The notes: generated from the sequence alone by a model not told the origin. A stretch of 64,000 nucleotides of DNA from Diphasiastrum complanatum (GCA_029204225.1 CM055111.1:41292815-41356814); one strand, 5' to 3'. Positions 12,678 to 25,905 are shown, counted from the first letter of the stretch. Numbers and translations are program-made.

Positions 12678-14849
12678 ATGGCAACCTCAAGTGGCTTCAT
12701 GTTGGAAGGCAATGATAGGATTACCTCAACAAATTATTCTACTTGGAAGGTGAGGATGGAATCTTTGCTTGAGATGAATGATTTGATGGATATTGTTGTA
12801 GATGTGGAGGAGAGACCTTTGGCACCACAAGATCAATTGAGGTATGACAAGAGGGCAAAGAATGCTTTACATGTGATCAAGATGAATGTGACTAGTGAAC
12901 TTCTCAAGGAAGTTGGTAAGTGTACTTCATCAAGTGAGGCTTGCGAAGCTTTATGAGTCCAAGTCTACATCAGGGGTAGTAACCCTTAGGAGGAAAATCT
13001 TTCAATGTATGCAAAAGAAGGATGAAAGTACTCATGCTTTTGTTCTGAGGGTTAAGGCATTCAATGATGAGCTAGCATGTATTGATGAAAGCATTAAGGA
13101 GATAGAACTTGTTCAAGTTGTTCTTAATGGCTTATTGGATGATCATGCTAATCTTGTTCAAAGTTTTCTATTCAAAAGACTTTGCCAAGTATGGTGGATT
13201 TTCTAGAGATCTTGGTGAATCAGGAGTTTAGGCTTCTATAAAGAGGAGGATATACTTCCATTTCTCAAGTTGGAGAGGAGGAGGCTATGTTCTCACATGG
13301 GGCAAGTTCAAGGGCAAAGGCAAAAGCAAAAGCAAGTGGTCAAAGGGTCAAGATCAAGGTGAGCCTTCTACTTTTGTTGGCAAGAAGTTAAAATGCTTTT
13401 TTTTATGGAATCAAAGGGCATTTTGCAAGTGATTTCTTCAAGAAAAAGAGAGATGAAGATGAGAATCAAGGAAATTTCATTCTTGATGAGGATGGTATGG
13501 GTGATCAAAACACAAATGATGATGATTTTTTGATGACTTCTTGTTTGCTAACCAATGATGTAGATATTGATCCTTAGTGGATTGATAGTGGAGCAAGCTT
13601 TCATATGACATGTCACAAAGAGTACTTTACTTCTTTGGTGCCTTATGAAGGAGTGAATAAGGTCATCAATATGGCCAATGGTGGTAAAGTTGTTATCAAG
13701 GGCATTGATACTATTCTTATTTTTCTCTCATCTACAAATAGGAATGCTAAGTTTGAAGAATGTTTTGTTCATACCTTCCATTACTAAGAATGTGCTTAGT
13801 GTGTGTCCAAAGGGCTCAAAGTGTAATTTGTTGGTGATTCTTGTTTGATCAAAAGGAATGGAGTCTTGATTGCTCAAGGCAAGAGACAAGGTGAGCTCTA
13901 CAGACTTGATGAATTTGTTGGCTCTAACCATGGTGGTTTGAAGGCAAAGAAGCAAGTTGGTGAGCTTTGTTCAATGTCAAAATCATAAAGGCTATCTTAT
14001 TCTAGATCTAGCTCAAGATCTAAGATGCCTTTTCATTTAGTACATTTGGATTTACATTGTACTACTTCTTTGAGTAATGGAAGAGCAAAGATGTTTGTGA
14101 CTTGCATTGATGACTTTAGTAGATATTGTTGGACTTATCTTCTAGAGAGTGAGGATCTCATATTTGATATCTTTCTCAAATTTAAGAATGTTGTGGAGAG
14201 TTGATTCAACATGAAGATCAAGTGCCTAAAGTTGGCAAATGAAGACATATCAACAAATTTCAAAGAGGTTTGTGTGGCACATGGGATCAAGAGGGATCTT
14301 TCAAACTCAAAGCTTCTACATAGTGTGGAAGAGAGGAAAATCAATCTTTTTGAAAGAGCTAAATCCATGAGGGTAAATGCAAATCTTTCAAAGTCATTTC
14401 GGGGTGAAGCTTTGATGTGTGCTAACTTTGTTTGCAATAGGTACTCAAATGAAAAATTGGATGGTGAGAAATTTTTTGAGGTTCTTTTCGGTAAAACGCC
14501 AAGGATGGAGCATTTGAAGATCTTTGGTAGTACTTGCTATCTCAACTCATCTTTTGGATTCTTGAAGGGAATATTTGTTGGCTATAGTGAAGTAAGGAAA
14601 TCTTATAGGGTTTACATCCCTAAGTCAAAGAAAGTTCACATTTCTAAGGATGTTTTCTTTGAAGAGGAGAATGTGGATAAGCTTGATGTTGTTGATGTTG
14701 ATCAATCTAACATTTTTGGTGGTGATGAAGATTGTTCTTTGGATGGTGATGGTGGAGATGCTTCTCCAATTCAAGTTCTAAGAAGATCCTCAAGGGAAAG
14801 ACAAAATCCATCTAGGCTTACATATGATGAGAAGGGTAAGCAAGATTGA
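12678..14849 (+). pseudogene. copia-3 gag, protease and integrase (broken, no RT)
   Basis: Gag opens at ATG 12678 (YSTWKVRMESLLEMNDLMD, a typical copia gag start). It frameshifts near 12895-12956 and again after 13206. The protease motif WIDSGASFHMT at about 13580-13612 is intact but preceded by an in-frame TAG. The zinc-knuckle region near 13390-13450 is damaged. The integrase starts near 14040 (HLVHLDL, then CIDDFSRYCW), lacks the second acidic motif, and continues in a 212-codon open frame (14211-14849). That frame ends with the integrase C-terminal part and an SSRERQNPSRL linker. The reverse transcriptase and RNase H are absent, so the element is 3' truncated near 14850-14940. Confidence 0.85.
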
Positions 14850-17554
14850 AAGTACAAACTTTTCTTTACTCACATGTTTTGGTTCATCTTCTTTTCTAGA
14901 TGATGCTATGCAAGTGGATGGTGGTTTTCATAGAATATGTACAAATCAACTTAGATCAAATAGCTCGAATTTGACAATTTTAACATCAAGCACACTACAT
15001 AATCTCTACACAAATGAGAAGAATGCCAAAATGAGATGATAGTATCTTACCAAATACTTCTCCAAACCAAATATGGACAAAAGTTTAACTTCTACAGCAT
15101 AGGACATGCCAATTTTAGATGAGAGTAATGAGTCTCTCTCCTCTAGTCTAAATCACCAAAAAGGGCCAATATGACAACATTACTTGACATTTAAAGGGTA
15201 TTGAAGTTTGACAGTTCTTCAAACTGTCAAAATACAATACACACATGTGAAAAGTCCGATCTAAAATATTCACAAACTAGGCCTCCATTTGGCCCCAAAA
15301 TAGACATATCGGCAGTTTTTATATGCGACAAAGATGTACAAGGAAACTGTTTGAAGCATTTCTATATAGTGAACAAAAAACCTCAACAATTCAATTTATT
15401 ACTTGAAAGTGTTCTTGTATGAACATTTAAATTTTGTGATTTTTCATGGTCTTGCATTGAAATTTTTTTTGATGATGTGTAGCATTCTCATAAAAGATAA
15501 AATAGTTGCTTTTTCTGTGTGTGCATCTCTTTTAATAATGTAAATTGTTCTCATTCAAGATAACATAGTTCTAGTTCTTTTGGATGTGCATGTGGTGGTC
15601 ATTATCGAAAAAGATTATATGTTGCCTTATGTCATGCACATGATGACCCCTTGAAGATAAGATCTTCTTCATTAACTATACATTGTTCGTTCCCCTAATA
15701 GCAAGCACACATTGTCTATTGTGAGAGTAGCCATTGCGGCTATTCAAAGCTACTTGTTGAAAATAAGGTTTGAATTTTTTTGGTATGATAATCATTGAAA
15801 GAGTATTTTATGGCATGTCCTAAAAATGTTGATGTCACATCAATAATCTTTGATGTGCATGTTTTTCAATACGTTTTTTTTTTTTTCATTTTGTAGAAAG
15901 GGCGTATTTTCTTAAATTTTCATTTAGTCAACTATAGGTTTTAAAAAAATGATTATGTTCACAATTAATTACTTTTATATATGACATATGACTTCATTCA
16001 ATGTACTACTATCTTGTTTCAATTGTACAATATTTAGATCTAAAATCTTGTCATGGAGATTGAATGTAAAAAACATTTGGTTGTTTCACAAAGGCTCCTT
16101 TTCCTATGACTATAACACATGCTAAATCTTTATGATGCTTCTCTTATACAACACCTATTTCTATAAACTTTTCATGACAATGTGGTTTCAAAATTTTGAA
16201 CTGAAATATTTCAAAAACTATTTTAAGTGAGTTTGCCAACAGAAGGTATAATTTAAAATTGCAACAAACATCAACAATCAATTTTCATAGAGGAGAATCA
16301 AGAGGATCAAATATTATTTCGCTTTATGTAAATTTTCTTGAAGTACTTCCTCAAGTACATTTTATCTTGCAATGATGTAGGTTTTAGGACACAACCTATA
16401 CTCATAAATATTAAAAGAAAAAATATTAGATCATTACTCTATTACTTGGGGCCAACTTGTGATCCACATGAATGTGTCTTTAATATACTAGCATTGAGAG
16501 TATAATATTTCACCATTTAGTAGATGAAATTGAGGTTGAATTTCTATCCTCTCCATCCCTTATCTCATCACTAATCAAGATCCATTCATTTGTTGTATGT
16601 AAATACTTGTACAGTTGCACACTCTGCAGAAATACACTAAAGTTGAGAAAATATGTACGAAATTTGGTTGTAACCAGGGTTTTGAACTGAAAAACATGTG
16701 ATCTTCCTCATTTTTTGAGCCTTTTCAAAGTTGTTAAAATGTGTAGCTGGGTGCCTAAGGGAATAAGAGGGTCTGTCAACAGTCGTGCTTGGCCGCAGAC
16801 ATGATAGGGAGCATAACAAGTTTATTTCCAGCAGCCGACATAGCCAGAAACCCTAGAGGAACACATAGCAGAGAAGGTGAAGGAGGCATAGGTCATGCGC
16901 GTACAGTAGGGGTGTGGTGGTAGTGTGCATGAGTGCCCAGTGCTTTGAAGTGCCCTTCTCAGTGCACAAACACGTTGTGGATTGGAGGATTGAGCTCTAA
17001 GTTCATGAACGGTTGAGATTGAGATGGATATAGACCATTGATTATCCCAGAGCCATCGGATCAGCGTGGGTCCAATTCAAATGTCAAAGAAGGGCTCTGA
17101 AGTGCAAAGTGCATTGTAACTTCATTAAAAATTTTCAAGCTGAAGTAAAAGTTGGGTCCCAAGTTTTTGAAGGGTGAAGTTTCTTCACACGGAAGAAATA
17201 GTTCAAAAACTCAAAAAGCCCCTATATTCATCTCCTTTAGCCTATTTTGGCCAAACAAAGGGCTATAGCCTCTAAACGAAGGGCATCCTGACTGTACCTG
17301 TAGGTACAGTACATAAAAAAAAAGTGATTGCTATGGAGAGAGTGTTTGGAGCACCCCAAAAGTGATTTCACCATTCCATTGGGCACGTAGTCGAGAGTTG
17401 GTGACAAGGAGCATTTCAGAAGGCGACGCCAATTTGGCGAAAAAGTGGCGGGTGGCCTGGTAAGCAAAAAATTGCAGGTCATTATTTTTTATTTCTGACA
17501 TCACTGTTGGCCTCGACATACACTTTATAGCCTACAGGTGGAGTTTCAAGTAGT
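14850..17554. other. No gene recognised
   Basis: AT-rich sequence to about 16850, then slightly more GC-rich to 17554. No open frame resembles a known family. The final bases act as the leader of copia-4, but no primer site or LTR edge was found there. Confidence 0.4.
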
Positions 17555-18843
17555 TTGGAAATGGCAAACATCAATGAGGCAATTTTGTTCGATGCAAGCA
17601 AACTTGATGGGGCTTCTAACTACAACATCTGGAAATTCAAAATGAAGAGCATTTTGATGGAGAAGGAGTTATGGGACATTGTTGCAGGTATTGAAGTCCG
17701 GCCTAATACCACTCCAGGTGACATGAGGGCCTTTGATAAAAAGACGCAGAGAGCATTGTCCTTGATCAACCTTTCAGTGAAAGACCATGTGATCACCCAT
17801 ATAAGTGATGCCACGACAGCCAGGGGAGCTTGGGAAGCTCTTAGAATGCAATTTCAAACTTGCAATCCAGCTCGAGCCATGTTCTTGAAGTTGAGGTTGA
17901 ACACAATTAGAATGGAAGAAGGCGAATCGGTGGGATCTTTCTTCACCAGGATAAAGGAGCTGAGAGATCAACTTGTGGCAATTGGAGAACCTTAGGGACG
18001 TTGAATTGGTACATACCACTATGAGCGGTGTTTCGAAAGGTCTACAAATGTTTGTGAGCGGCATTGCTTCCAGGGAGAGATTGCCTACTTTTGAAGACTT
18101 GCACAAAATCATGTTGCAGGAAGAGCAGTGCCGCGAGGTGGTAAAGTCAAGGCAAGCATTGCTTGCTAAAGGCAAGTAGAAAGGGTGGAAGAGGATTCCT
18201 AAGAAATCCAAGGATGATGATGATGAGGGAGAGCTGTCATCGAAGGTGAAAAGGAAGAAGAAAGACAAATGCTACTATATCCACAAACCAAGTCATTGGG
18301 CATGTGAATGCTACAAGAAGAAAGCGGACATAAAGGCAGGAAAAGTGAAACAACAAGGCAACATTGCTGAAGATGATGGGAAAGATGACGAGACAAGTGT
18401 CTTCTCATCGGCATTGGCATCCTAGGTTGATGATGGTGCCAGATGGTTCATAGATTCAGGCGCCACAAGGCATATGATAGGGAAACGCGATTGGTTTGAG
18501 AAATTCTCGCCAATCCATGATGGGGACAAGGTCACACATGCCAATGGGGAGGAATGCCAAATACAGGGTGTTGGCAATGTACCTGTGCAGTTTCCTGATG
18601 GTAAGATCAAGAACATTCCTAATGTGCTTTATGTTCCTAGACTCAAAAAGAGTTTGCTTTCTGTTGGTGTGATGGCAAATCAACATCTCAAGGTTGAATT
18701 TGTCAAGGATGGATGCTTAATGAAGGATATGGACCACAACCATAAGGTGGTAGCGAAAGGTTATCGGGATAGTAACTGTGGCCTTTATAAATTGGATGCT
18801 GCAAAACCAGGTGAATATGGTTTGCTACCTTATTTTGTCAACT
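17555..18843 (+). pseudogene. copia-4 gag and protease (broken)
   Basis: A well preserved copia gag starts at ATG 17555 (ASNYNIWKFKMKSILMEKEL, then HISDATTARGAWEAL). A frameshift near 17975-17995 moves reading to the frame of 17973-18179. The zinc knuckle near 18270-18310 reads CYYIHKPSHWACEC, so the second Cys of CX2CX4HX4C is Ile. Two stops follow (about 18178 and 18423). The protease motif WFIDSGATRHM at about 18447-18480 is intact. The frame continues through the pre-integrase region (NVLYVPRLKKSLLSVG) to a stop at 18843. Integrase and most of the reverse transcriptase are missing. Confidence 0.88.
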
Positions 18844-19443
18844 AGTTGGGAGTTTAAGATCTATCTTACAACTACACATACTGATATCTGCTATGCGGTA
18901 AGTATGATTAGTCAATTCATGTCATCACCCACTATGGATCATTGGAAAGCCGCGAAGAGGATTTTGAGGTACATGAAAGGTACACCTAACCTTGGCTTGG
19001 TCTACAAAAGACAAAGTACTTTATCTAAGTTACAAGGCTATGTTGACGTTGATTGGGCAGGAAATGTAGATGATAGAAAGTCAACAACATGTTATGCTTT
19101 CAATTTTGGTAGTGGTTGTTTTTCATGGTCCAGCAAAAAGCAGGACACCATTTCTCTTTCTTCTATAGAAGTTGAATATAAGGCGTTAAGTTCTGCTACT
19201 CAGGAAGCTATTTGACTGCGTAAGTTGTTGAGTGAGATTCGCATGAAGCAGGTACATCCCACTGTTATTTTCTGTGATAGCCAAAGTGGGATACAGTTGG
19301 CTAAGAATTCTGTCTTTCACGTGAGAACAAAACATATTGAAGTGAAATATCACTTTGTGCATGAAAAGCTACAATTTGAAAATATAAGTATTACACATTG
19401 TTCTATGATGTTACAAGTTGCTGATATATTTACGAAAGCTTAG
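18844..19443 (+). pseudogene. copia-4 RT tail and RNase H
   Basis: The sequence jumps from the pre-integrase region straight into the copia RT/RNase H tail: THTDICYAVSMISQFMSSP, AAKRILRYMKGTPNLGL, DVDWAGNVDDRKSTTCY, SLSSIEVEYKALS, FCDSQSGIQLAKN and RTKHIEVKYHFVHEK, ending DIFTKA. A TGA interrupts after ATQEAI (about 19213). The join at about 18840-18865 implies an internal deletion of roughly integrase plus most of RT. Confidence 0.85.
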
Positions 19444-19988
19444 TAATGAAAAGTTTGAAACTTTTAGAGCTAAACTTGGCTTAGATGTGGTTATGTAAAA
19501 GGCTTTTACTTATGATACTATCATGAAGGTAAGTTCCATGAGTAGAGTAAGCTTTAAAATAAAGAGAGACGTTGATCATTGAGGGAGAGAGTTAAAATAG
19601 CAATGATCAACTTATATAGTGCTTTCCAATTTTGACGGTACCACGTGTGCTCAGTTCTAGAATTATCGGGCTGTCTTTCTTTTACGAGCCCTTTGAGTGC
19701 TCTTAAGCAACTTTATCTTTGTGCTTGCTCATTAGTGTGAATATATAGTTTGAGGGAGAGCAATTCTGTTGTCTTATCTTATTGCACTTGACATTGTGCT
19801 GTGGTGATTGATTCGGTCGGGTTTTAAACTGTATTCTCAACTGAAGTCATCACAAGGTCTCACAAGAATGTAACTTGCGATCCAAGGCGGTCTGGATACC
19901 TACATAAAAGAATAAAAGCCGTACCAGTTATTTAGTTTTGGTAGAGATTTGAGGACGACCTTAATTCTAGCATGCTTTTGTGCATTTG
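19444..19988 (+). repeat. copia-4 3' untranslated end and LTR remnant
   Basis: Non-coding. It contains purine tracts TTGAGGGAGAG at about 19579 and 19752. It also contains a perfect 10-bp inverted repeat TTGATCATTG/CAATGATCAA at 19572-19581 and 19601-19610. Clear TG...CA edges were not found. The right end is cut by the CACTA insertion at 19989. Confidence 0.4.
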
Positions 19989-19991
19989 TGT

Positions 19992-20012
19992 CACAACTAC
20001 ATATATGTGTAT
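19992..20012 (+). repeat. CACTA left terminal inverted repeat
   Basis: CACAACTACATATATG pairs with the right terminus at 13 of the first 15 positions by eye. The second triplet departs from the usual CACTA start (CAC-AAC-TACA). Confidence 0.75.
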
Positions 20013-20021
20013 TTTGTCACG

Positions 20022-20490
20022 CGACGCTGCCATGCAAACCCGATAGTTAGCAAAATTTTGACATTTGTCTTATGTTGGCAGTGCCACGCATGGCATATCC
20101 ACGCTAAAACTTTTTGGAGGACCGCCGGCGAAATCCAGGCTGGAAGAGAGGTCCGGCAAAATTTTTTAATTCTGCGTGGCACTGCCACGCAATTTTTTTA
20201 AAACTAAAACTTGGAATTTGAGTGCCAAAATATGTCGGCGTGGCACATCCACGCGTGGAAGTGCCACGTACGGTTGTTATTTAACCAATTTTCCTGTGAC
20301 ATAAATTTTTTCGATTTGCCATGCGTGGTAGTGCCACGCGTGGCAAATCTCCAGAGAAAATTCTAGAGCGATGGCTTTTTTTATTGCCACGCGTGGCAAA
20401 ATTTGTCAAAAAATTTGTCATGCGTGGCAATATTAAAACACAATACTTAGAAAAAAATTGTTTTGGAAATTTGCCACGCATAACAAAATT
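20022..20490. repeat. Left subterminal array of TGCCACGCGTGGCA-like palindromes
   Basis: At least eight perfect or degenerate copies of a 14-bp palindrome TGCCACGCGTGGCA, alone or as paired half-sites such as GCGTGGCACTGCCACGC. Clear full sites lie at about 20332-20345 and 20385-20398. Subterminal repeats of this kind are the binding sites of TnpA in En/Spm; here that role is inferred. Confidence 0.8.
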
Positions 20491-21215
20491 ACTTTGTTGT
20501 AATTTTTTTTTATATCTATTATGAATAATAAGTTAATAAACAACAACTTTATGATTTATTTAAGAGCAAATAAGATTTTTTTCATATTTTGAATAAGTGT
20601 ATACTTATAATAAAATGTGGACTAAAAATTAAATGATCATTATCTCAAATTACAATGCTCTGACGAATTAAAGATATTATCAGTTGAATATTACATGCTA
20701 TCTTATGTATTTATAGACATTATGATGTGTTTCTATATTGAGAAATTTTTTTAATCAAAATTTGACAATTTTTTCAATATGGTATTGATGGGTAAAAATA
20801 TAAGCGTGAGCTTAATATGCAGGTGAAAGGATGCTAAGTACCTTACATTTGAGAGCCGTGCAGTAGCTTGTTAAGCTAATTTGTTGATAAAAAAAATTGC
20901 AATGTTATACACCTTTGTGTGTTTGCAAAGATTAATGAATAGTCGAACAATATTGTGGCAAAGTGTATTATTATCTCAAAGAAGATGTTTTCTAATTAAA
21001 ATATATAATTAATCAGCATTTATATCTTTTAATTAGTTCACACATCTATTAATATTGATAAGATTTTCTAATTCTAAGTGATTGCGAGATGCGTTTGAAA
21101 TGAAACTTTAGAAATGCAACATCGTAGAAAAATATAATAATTTTAATTTGAAAACAATATATATTGACCACAATGGATCATTTTATGACAAAATTATTTG
21201 TGACATGTACAAACT

Positions 21216-21840
21216 TTATTCATCATCGCAAGATTCAAATTCATCAACCAAAACATCTTGCAACTCATCTCTGCTAAGATGATTTTCATCATCACTATCG
21301 AAATCAAAACCTCTCTCAATATTGTCCTCATGCAAAGAATCTGTGTTGTCCAAATTTAGATCTTCCATTTCATTCTCAACATATGCATTTTCGAATACAT
21401 GTCTTGAGCATGGCTTAATTTGAACAACATACCACCAATCTTTGTTTAGTTGATCTGGTTGAAAAAATACCTGCACATTTATCAATGTTAGGATTAGATA
21501 TTTGTTATGTTCAGATTTTAATTCACAATAAATAGATGTAATAAAAAATTAGTGTAGATGATTAATATAACATTGATCACAATTGACAAAAAGAAAAAAA
21601 ATGTGAAATTCATGCACACCAGTTCACAATGATGAGGCAACACCAATGTGTCTGAAAAGTCCATGCTTAATGTCTTGGTTGAATCAGTAGAAAAAAATCC
21701 ACTACGATCTTTTTTTACAGTTGCATTTGATCCTCTATAGTTGATTTTGAACCATTTCACGTCAAACAACAAATATTTTACCCATTTCACCAAAACACAC
21801 CTCATATATGGCTTGTAAGGTTCCTACATACTCAAGCTCT
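21216..21840 (-). pseudogene. CACTA transposase tail (TnpD-like, DUF4216 region), broken
   Basis: On the minus strand the order is EYVGTLQAIYEV, then after a one-base frame change VKWVKYLLFDVKWFK, then a segment ending SDTLVLPHHCEL at 21620. A probable intron (GTGTGC...GTGCAG, 21471-21619) joins it in frame to VFFQPDQLNKDWWYVVQIKP (21470 downward), followed by a very acidic C-terminus ending CDDE and a stop at 21216. The pattern W-x(n)-QVFY-x-D-x(n)-DW-x-VV is the DUF4216 segment found downstream of the catalytic domain in plant CACTA transposases. The catalytic domain is not present between here and 23700. Confidence is good for the family and moderate for the splice. Confidence 0.65.
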
Positions 21841-22439
21841 CCAGAAATTGGACTTTGATCTCGAGCACTACTCCGACTTTCTTGATGGAAGGATGCCATC
21901 ACACCACAATCATAAGTTCGTCGCTATACTTTCGATATTATCACATGTTGTTTATAATTCATCGAGCTATTTCCTTTCCATCCACTCAACACAAAATTCG
22001 AAAACACCCCACCACATTCCCCTGCGCTCTTGTCAATTGCTCTCATCTCCATCCATCAACAATCCCTTCACGAAAAAAACCCACCTCCAATCCCTCCTCG
22101 GATTCCACCCACAGAGATTTCAGATCTCTTCTATCCTTAATCTTCCTTCAACTGGCTTTAATCGCACAACACACAACCATGTTCCTCGAAATCTATTAGC
22201 TCATTGGTACCATACTTCATGGAAGTAGTAGTATATCTAGCGTCCCTCAGTGTATTACAAAGAAGAAGAAGGAAGATTGCACCCAGCTTAACACATGTTT
22301 TTTTATTTTTAAAAAACGTTCCAACCCAGTACGTTCTGACCCAAAAGGGTCGGAAAGGGTTTCTAAGGGACACATATATAAATATGTCTATCAATGTAAA
22401 TAGCCCCATTTTGGTGTCTCTATCACTCGAGAAAGTCAA

Positions 22440-22720
22440 AATTTGCTACCTAACATATGATTTTGTTGCTTATTACTTGACATGGCTCTATCAAGTGACT
22501 AGACTCAACATGTAATATATTAAGACAACTCAAGTTCAACCCCTTGTCAAACCCCTATTACACGTGATGACTTAAATTTTATGTCTATGCGTGGTTTTGT
22601 TGCTTATCACTCGACACAGCTCATCAAGTGATCAGACTCAACCAATCCCAAGTCTAGTATATTGAGATAGCTCATATCACATGAGATAAGGGAAAATATT
22701 TCTAAGGGACACATATATAA
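22440..22720. repeat. Imperfect tandem duplication inside the CACTA element
   Basis: A block with GTTGCTTATYACTYGACA...TCAAGTGAYYAGACTCAAC occurs at about 22462-22545 and again at about 22596-22680. The phrase CTAAGGGACACATATATA occurs at about 22362 and 22702. No coding capacity is seen. Confidence 0.6.
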
Positions 22721-23274
22721 CAAATTAATTAATACTTCATCAACTAAATAATGTCCACAACTTATATGCGCCATCAAACCACATACTTACATTTGTCATT
22801 CTTTTTAAATCACAAAATTCTCTTAAACACATGGTCATTTTGTACCAACCATATCAAATCATCTACTTGTCTTATATCAAATCAAAATACAATTAATACT
22901 CATTTGTCCTTTTCAAAAAATCATCAAAATCTAAAAAAAAGACATGGTCCTCTTGTACCCAAAATATGTCATATCAATTACATGCTTTTGTCCTTAAAAG
23001 TTCATGCTTAAAAATATGTCATATCACCCACATGCTTTTGTCCTCAAAAAATATTGATGAAACTAGAGTCAAATCATTTTTTTAGTTCCATAATTTGTCA
23101 TTTTGACAAACCACTCGCCATATAACACATTCCAAGCCGTAATCACGGATTTCCATGCAAAAAAAAAAAAGCGTGGCACTGCCACATGACACTTGAAATC
23201 TGGAAAATGAATATAAAGGCCCTCATTCAATATTTCTCCATGCTTTCTTGTGGATTTCTTGAGGCTCTTAAGCT

Positions 23275-23375
23275 CTCACACTCAAGCTCTCACTCTCAAG
23301 CTCTCACTCTCAAGCTTTCAATCTCTCATTTCTCTCTCTCTCTCTCTCTCTCAATCTTTCATTTCTTTTCACTCC

Positions 23376-23433
<58 letters not shown>

Positions 23434-23600
23434 CTTTCACTCTCCAATCTCTCTTTCTCTCTCTCTCTCTCTCTCATACACACACATCTTTCACTCTCCA
23501 ATTTCCAATCTCTCTTTCTCTTTCACACACTCTTTCACACCTCCTTTTCATTTTTCACACATTTAAAAGTTTGCTTTTCTTTTTCACTCTCTCACACATA

Positions 23601-23640
<40 letters not shown>

Positions 23641-23645
23641 TCATT
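23275..23645 (+). repeat. CT-rich and (CA)n low-complexity tract
   Basis: Mixed (CT)n and (CA)n runs (CA at about 23397-23431 and 23611-23638) directly upstream of the TnpA-like start codon. Pyrimidine-rich leaders of this type are common in plant 5' untranslated regions. The long Ser/Leu or His/Thr open frames here are artefacts. Confidence 0.9.
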
Positions 23646-23705
23646 TTTCACATTTGATATCTTTCCAAGTTCTTTTCACAACTTCATATCTTTCTCTCAA
23701 TAGTC

Positions 23706-24911
23706 ATGTCTACTAGTGGTAGCAGAGCATCAAGGAGGAGGCCAAGATCCTCTTCCGATGGAAGAGGACAAGCCTTGGGATCGGATTTTGATCGAGTGCG
23801 AGATTTTCATACTATGCTATCTCCCAAGGAAAGGCAAAGGATGAAAGCCCTTTATCTTTCCGAAGGAGAATCCGATCAACAAGATTGTGGATTCGTTTCG
23901 ATGGACATGCCGTCGGAAGAATCCACAAATATTTTCTATGACCTTGATGAGGATGGTTCCATCAGCATGGACATTAGGGGTAATCTTGTCATCAATAAAT
24001 TGCACGACCTTACTCTTAAATACTGTGGTCACAATTTGTTTAACCCTTGGGAGCAACAAGACCAAGGGGACAAAGACAAAATACTTGATATATTGTACTG
24101 TGAGTTTCCACAACCGAATCGATTTAATGACAAATGGGCGAAGACGAGTATGTGTACACATATTTGTCATAAGCGCCAATCATTAAGACGATTATGTATT
24201 AAAGGCAAGAAGAGGCCAAAATGGGCATCTAAAAAAGTTGTTTATGAATCCAAGGATCCTAATCCCGAGCACTTTAAGCAACAAAGAGAGGCAACAAAAG
24301 TTGGTTGAAAAGTTGTTTATCAATCCAAGGATCCTAATCCCGAGCGCTTTAAGCAACAAAGAGAGGCAACAAAATCAAGGCTTAGTCTTTTAGGCCAATC
24401 TCACCTTGGATCGGGAGGCAAGGCCAATATGCATGCCCAATTTGTAAGCAATTCTCTTTTAGCTAATTGCATTTCATATGTTTATTGTTTATCAATATTT
24501 TTTTTTGCTTTTTTCTAATCATCAATTTGTGTTGATGTAGGTTGAAAATTATGGGCATAAGTATACAAATGCCGAGTACAATATTGGATATCACCACGAT
24601 TATAGTGCCTTGGTTGATCATCTTGCAACACAAGGTGTACATCCACGGGTAAATTTTTGTTACATAATTTGTATTTCTCTTATTTTTTATACACAATTTT
24701 TATTTCATTTCAATTTTATGACATGTGTTTGGCTAATAATTATTAATTTGTTTTGTGAATGTGTATGTAGAGGGCATCCGCTTCCTTTGTGGAAGAAAGT
24801 ACGGGAGGAAACCAAGGAGAAGAAGGGAATGAAGATGAAGGGGATGAAGGCGAAGATGAAGGACAATATTCGGCTTCAGACAACGATGAGGGAGAAGATA
24901 GCGAAGACTAA
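23706..24911 (+). pseudogene. TnpA-like protein of the CACTA element, three exons, one internal stop
   Basis: Exon 1 is 23706-24443, exon 2 is 24541-24648 and exon 3 is 24771-24911. Both introns (97 and 122 bp) have GT...AG ends, and all junctions are phase 0. The protein would be about 328 residues. It has a Ser/Arg-rich start, a helical middle (ending LYCEFPQPNRFNDKWAKTSM), then basic KGKKRPKWASKKVVYESKD, EHFKQQREATK and SLLGQSHLGSGGK. It ends with an Asp/Glu-rich tail (NDEGEDSED). The W-x-KYK/KRPKW and GS-GGK pattern resembles plant Ptta/En/Spm-type (TnpA-like) proteins; that is family knowledge, not a search result. An in-frame 75-bp duplication (24236-24385) brings a TGA at 24306. It may bind the subterminal palindromes. 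Confidence 0.6.
24236..24385 (+). repeat. 75-bp in-frame tandem duplication in the TnpA-like exon
   Basis: Two copies of a 25-codon unit, starting AGTTGTTTAT at 24236 and 24311, encode VVYESKDPNPEHFKQQREAT and VVYQSKDPNPERFKQQREAT. The first copy ends in TGA (24306-24308). Confidence 0.9.
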
Positions 24912-25189
24912 GAAGCCTACTATTACTTCTTAGATTTGATGTATTTTTAGTATTTGCAGAAGTAGGAAAAAAGAGTATTAGTATCAATGTTCTTTTCATG
25001 AATTAGATGCAAATATGTACACTTTTTTGAATTATGAATATAAACTTTTGTACTTGATCATCTCTATCTCATTATGTATGGAATGATTGTTTATTGTTTA
25101 TATTTTTCTATTTCGTCTTGTACAAATTTGTTGTAAATATATACAAACAATAAAAAACAAATAAAACATCAATTTAAGATGATAAAAAC

Positions 25190-25905
<716 letters not shown>

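Noticed and set aside
20022-20490. CRISPR-like or foldback array
   Set aside because: Repeats are short palindromes with irregular spacing in a plant transposon end; there is no direct-repeat/spacer structure.
21848-22439. Overlapping frames on both strands inside the CACTA element
   Set aside because: No resemblance to the transposase catalytic domain or any family; composition follows AT-rich non-coding sequence.
23186-23657. Overlapping 126- and 135-codon frames of Ser/Leu/His/Thr
   Set aside because: They are products of CT and CA repeats directly upstream of the real TnpA-like start at 23706.
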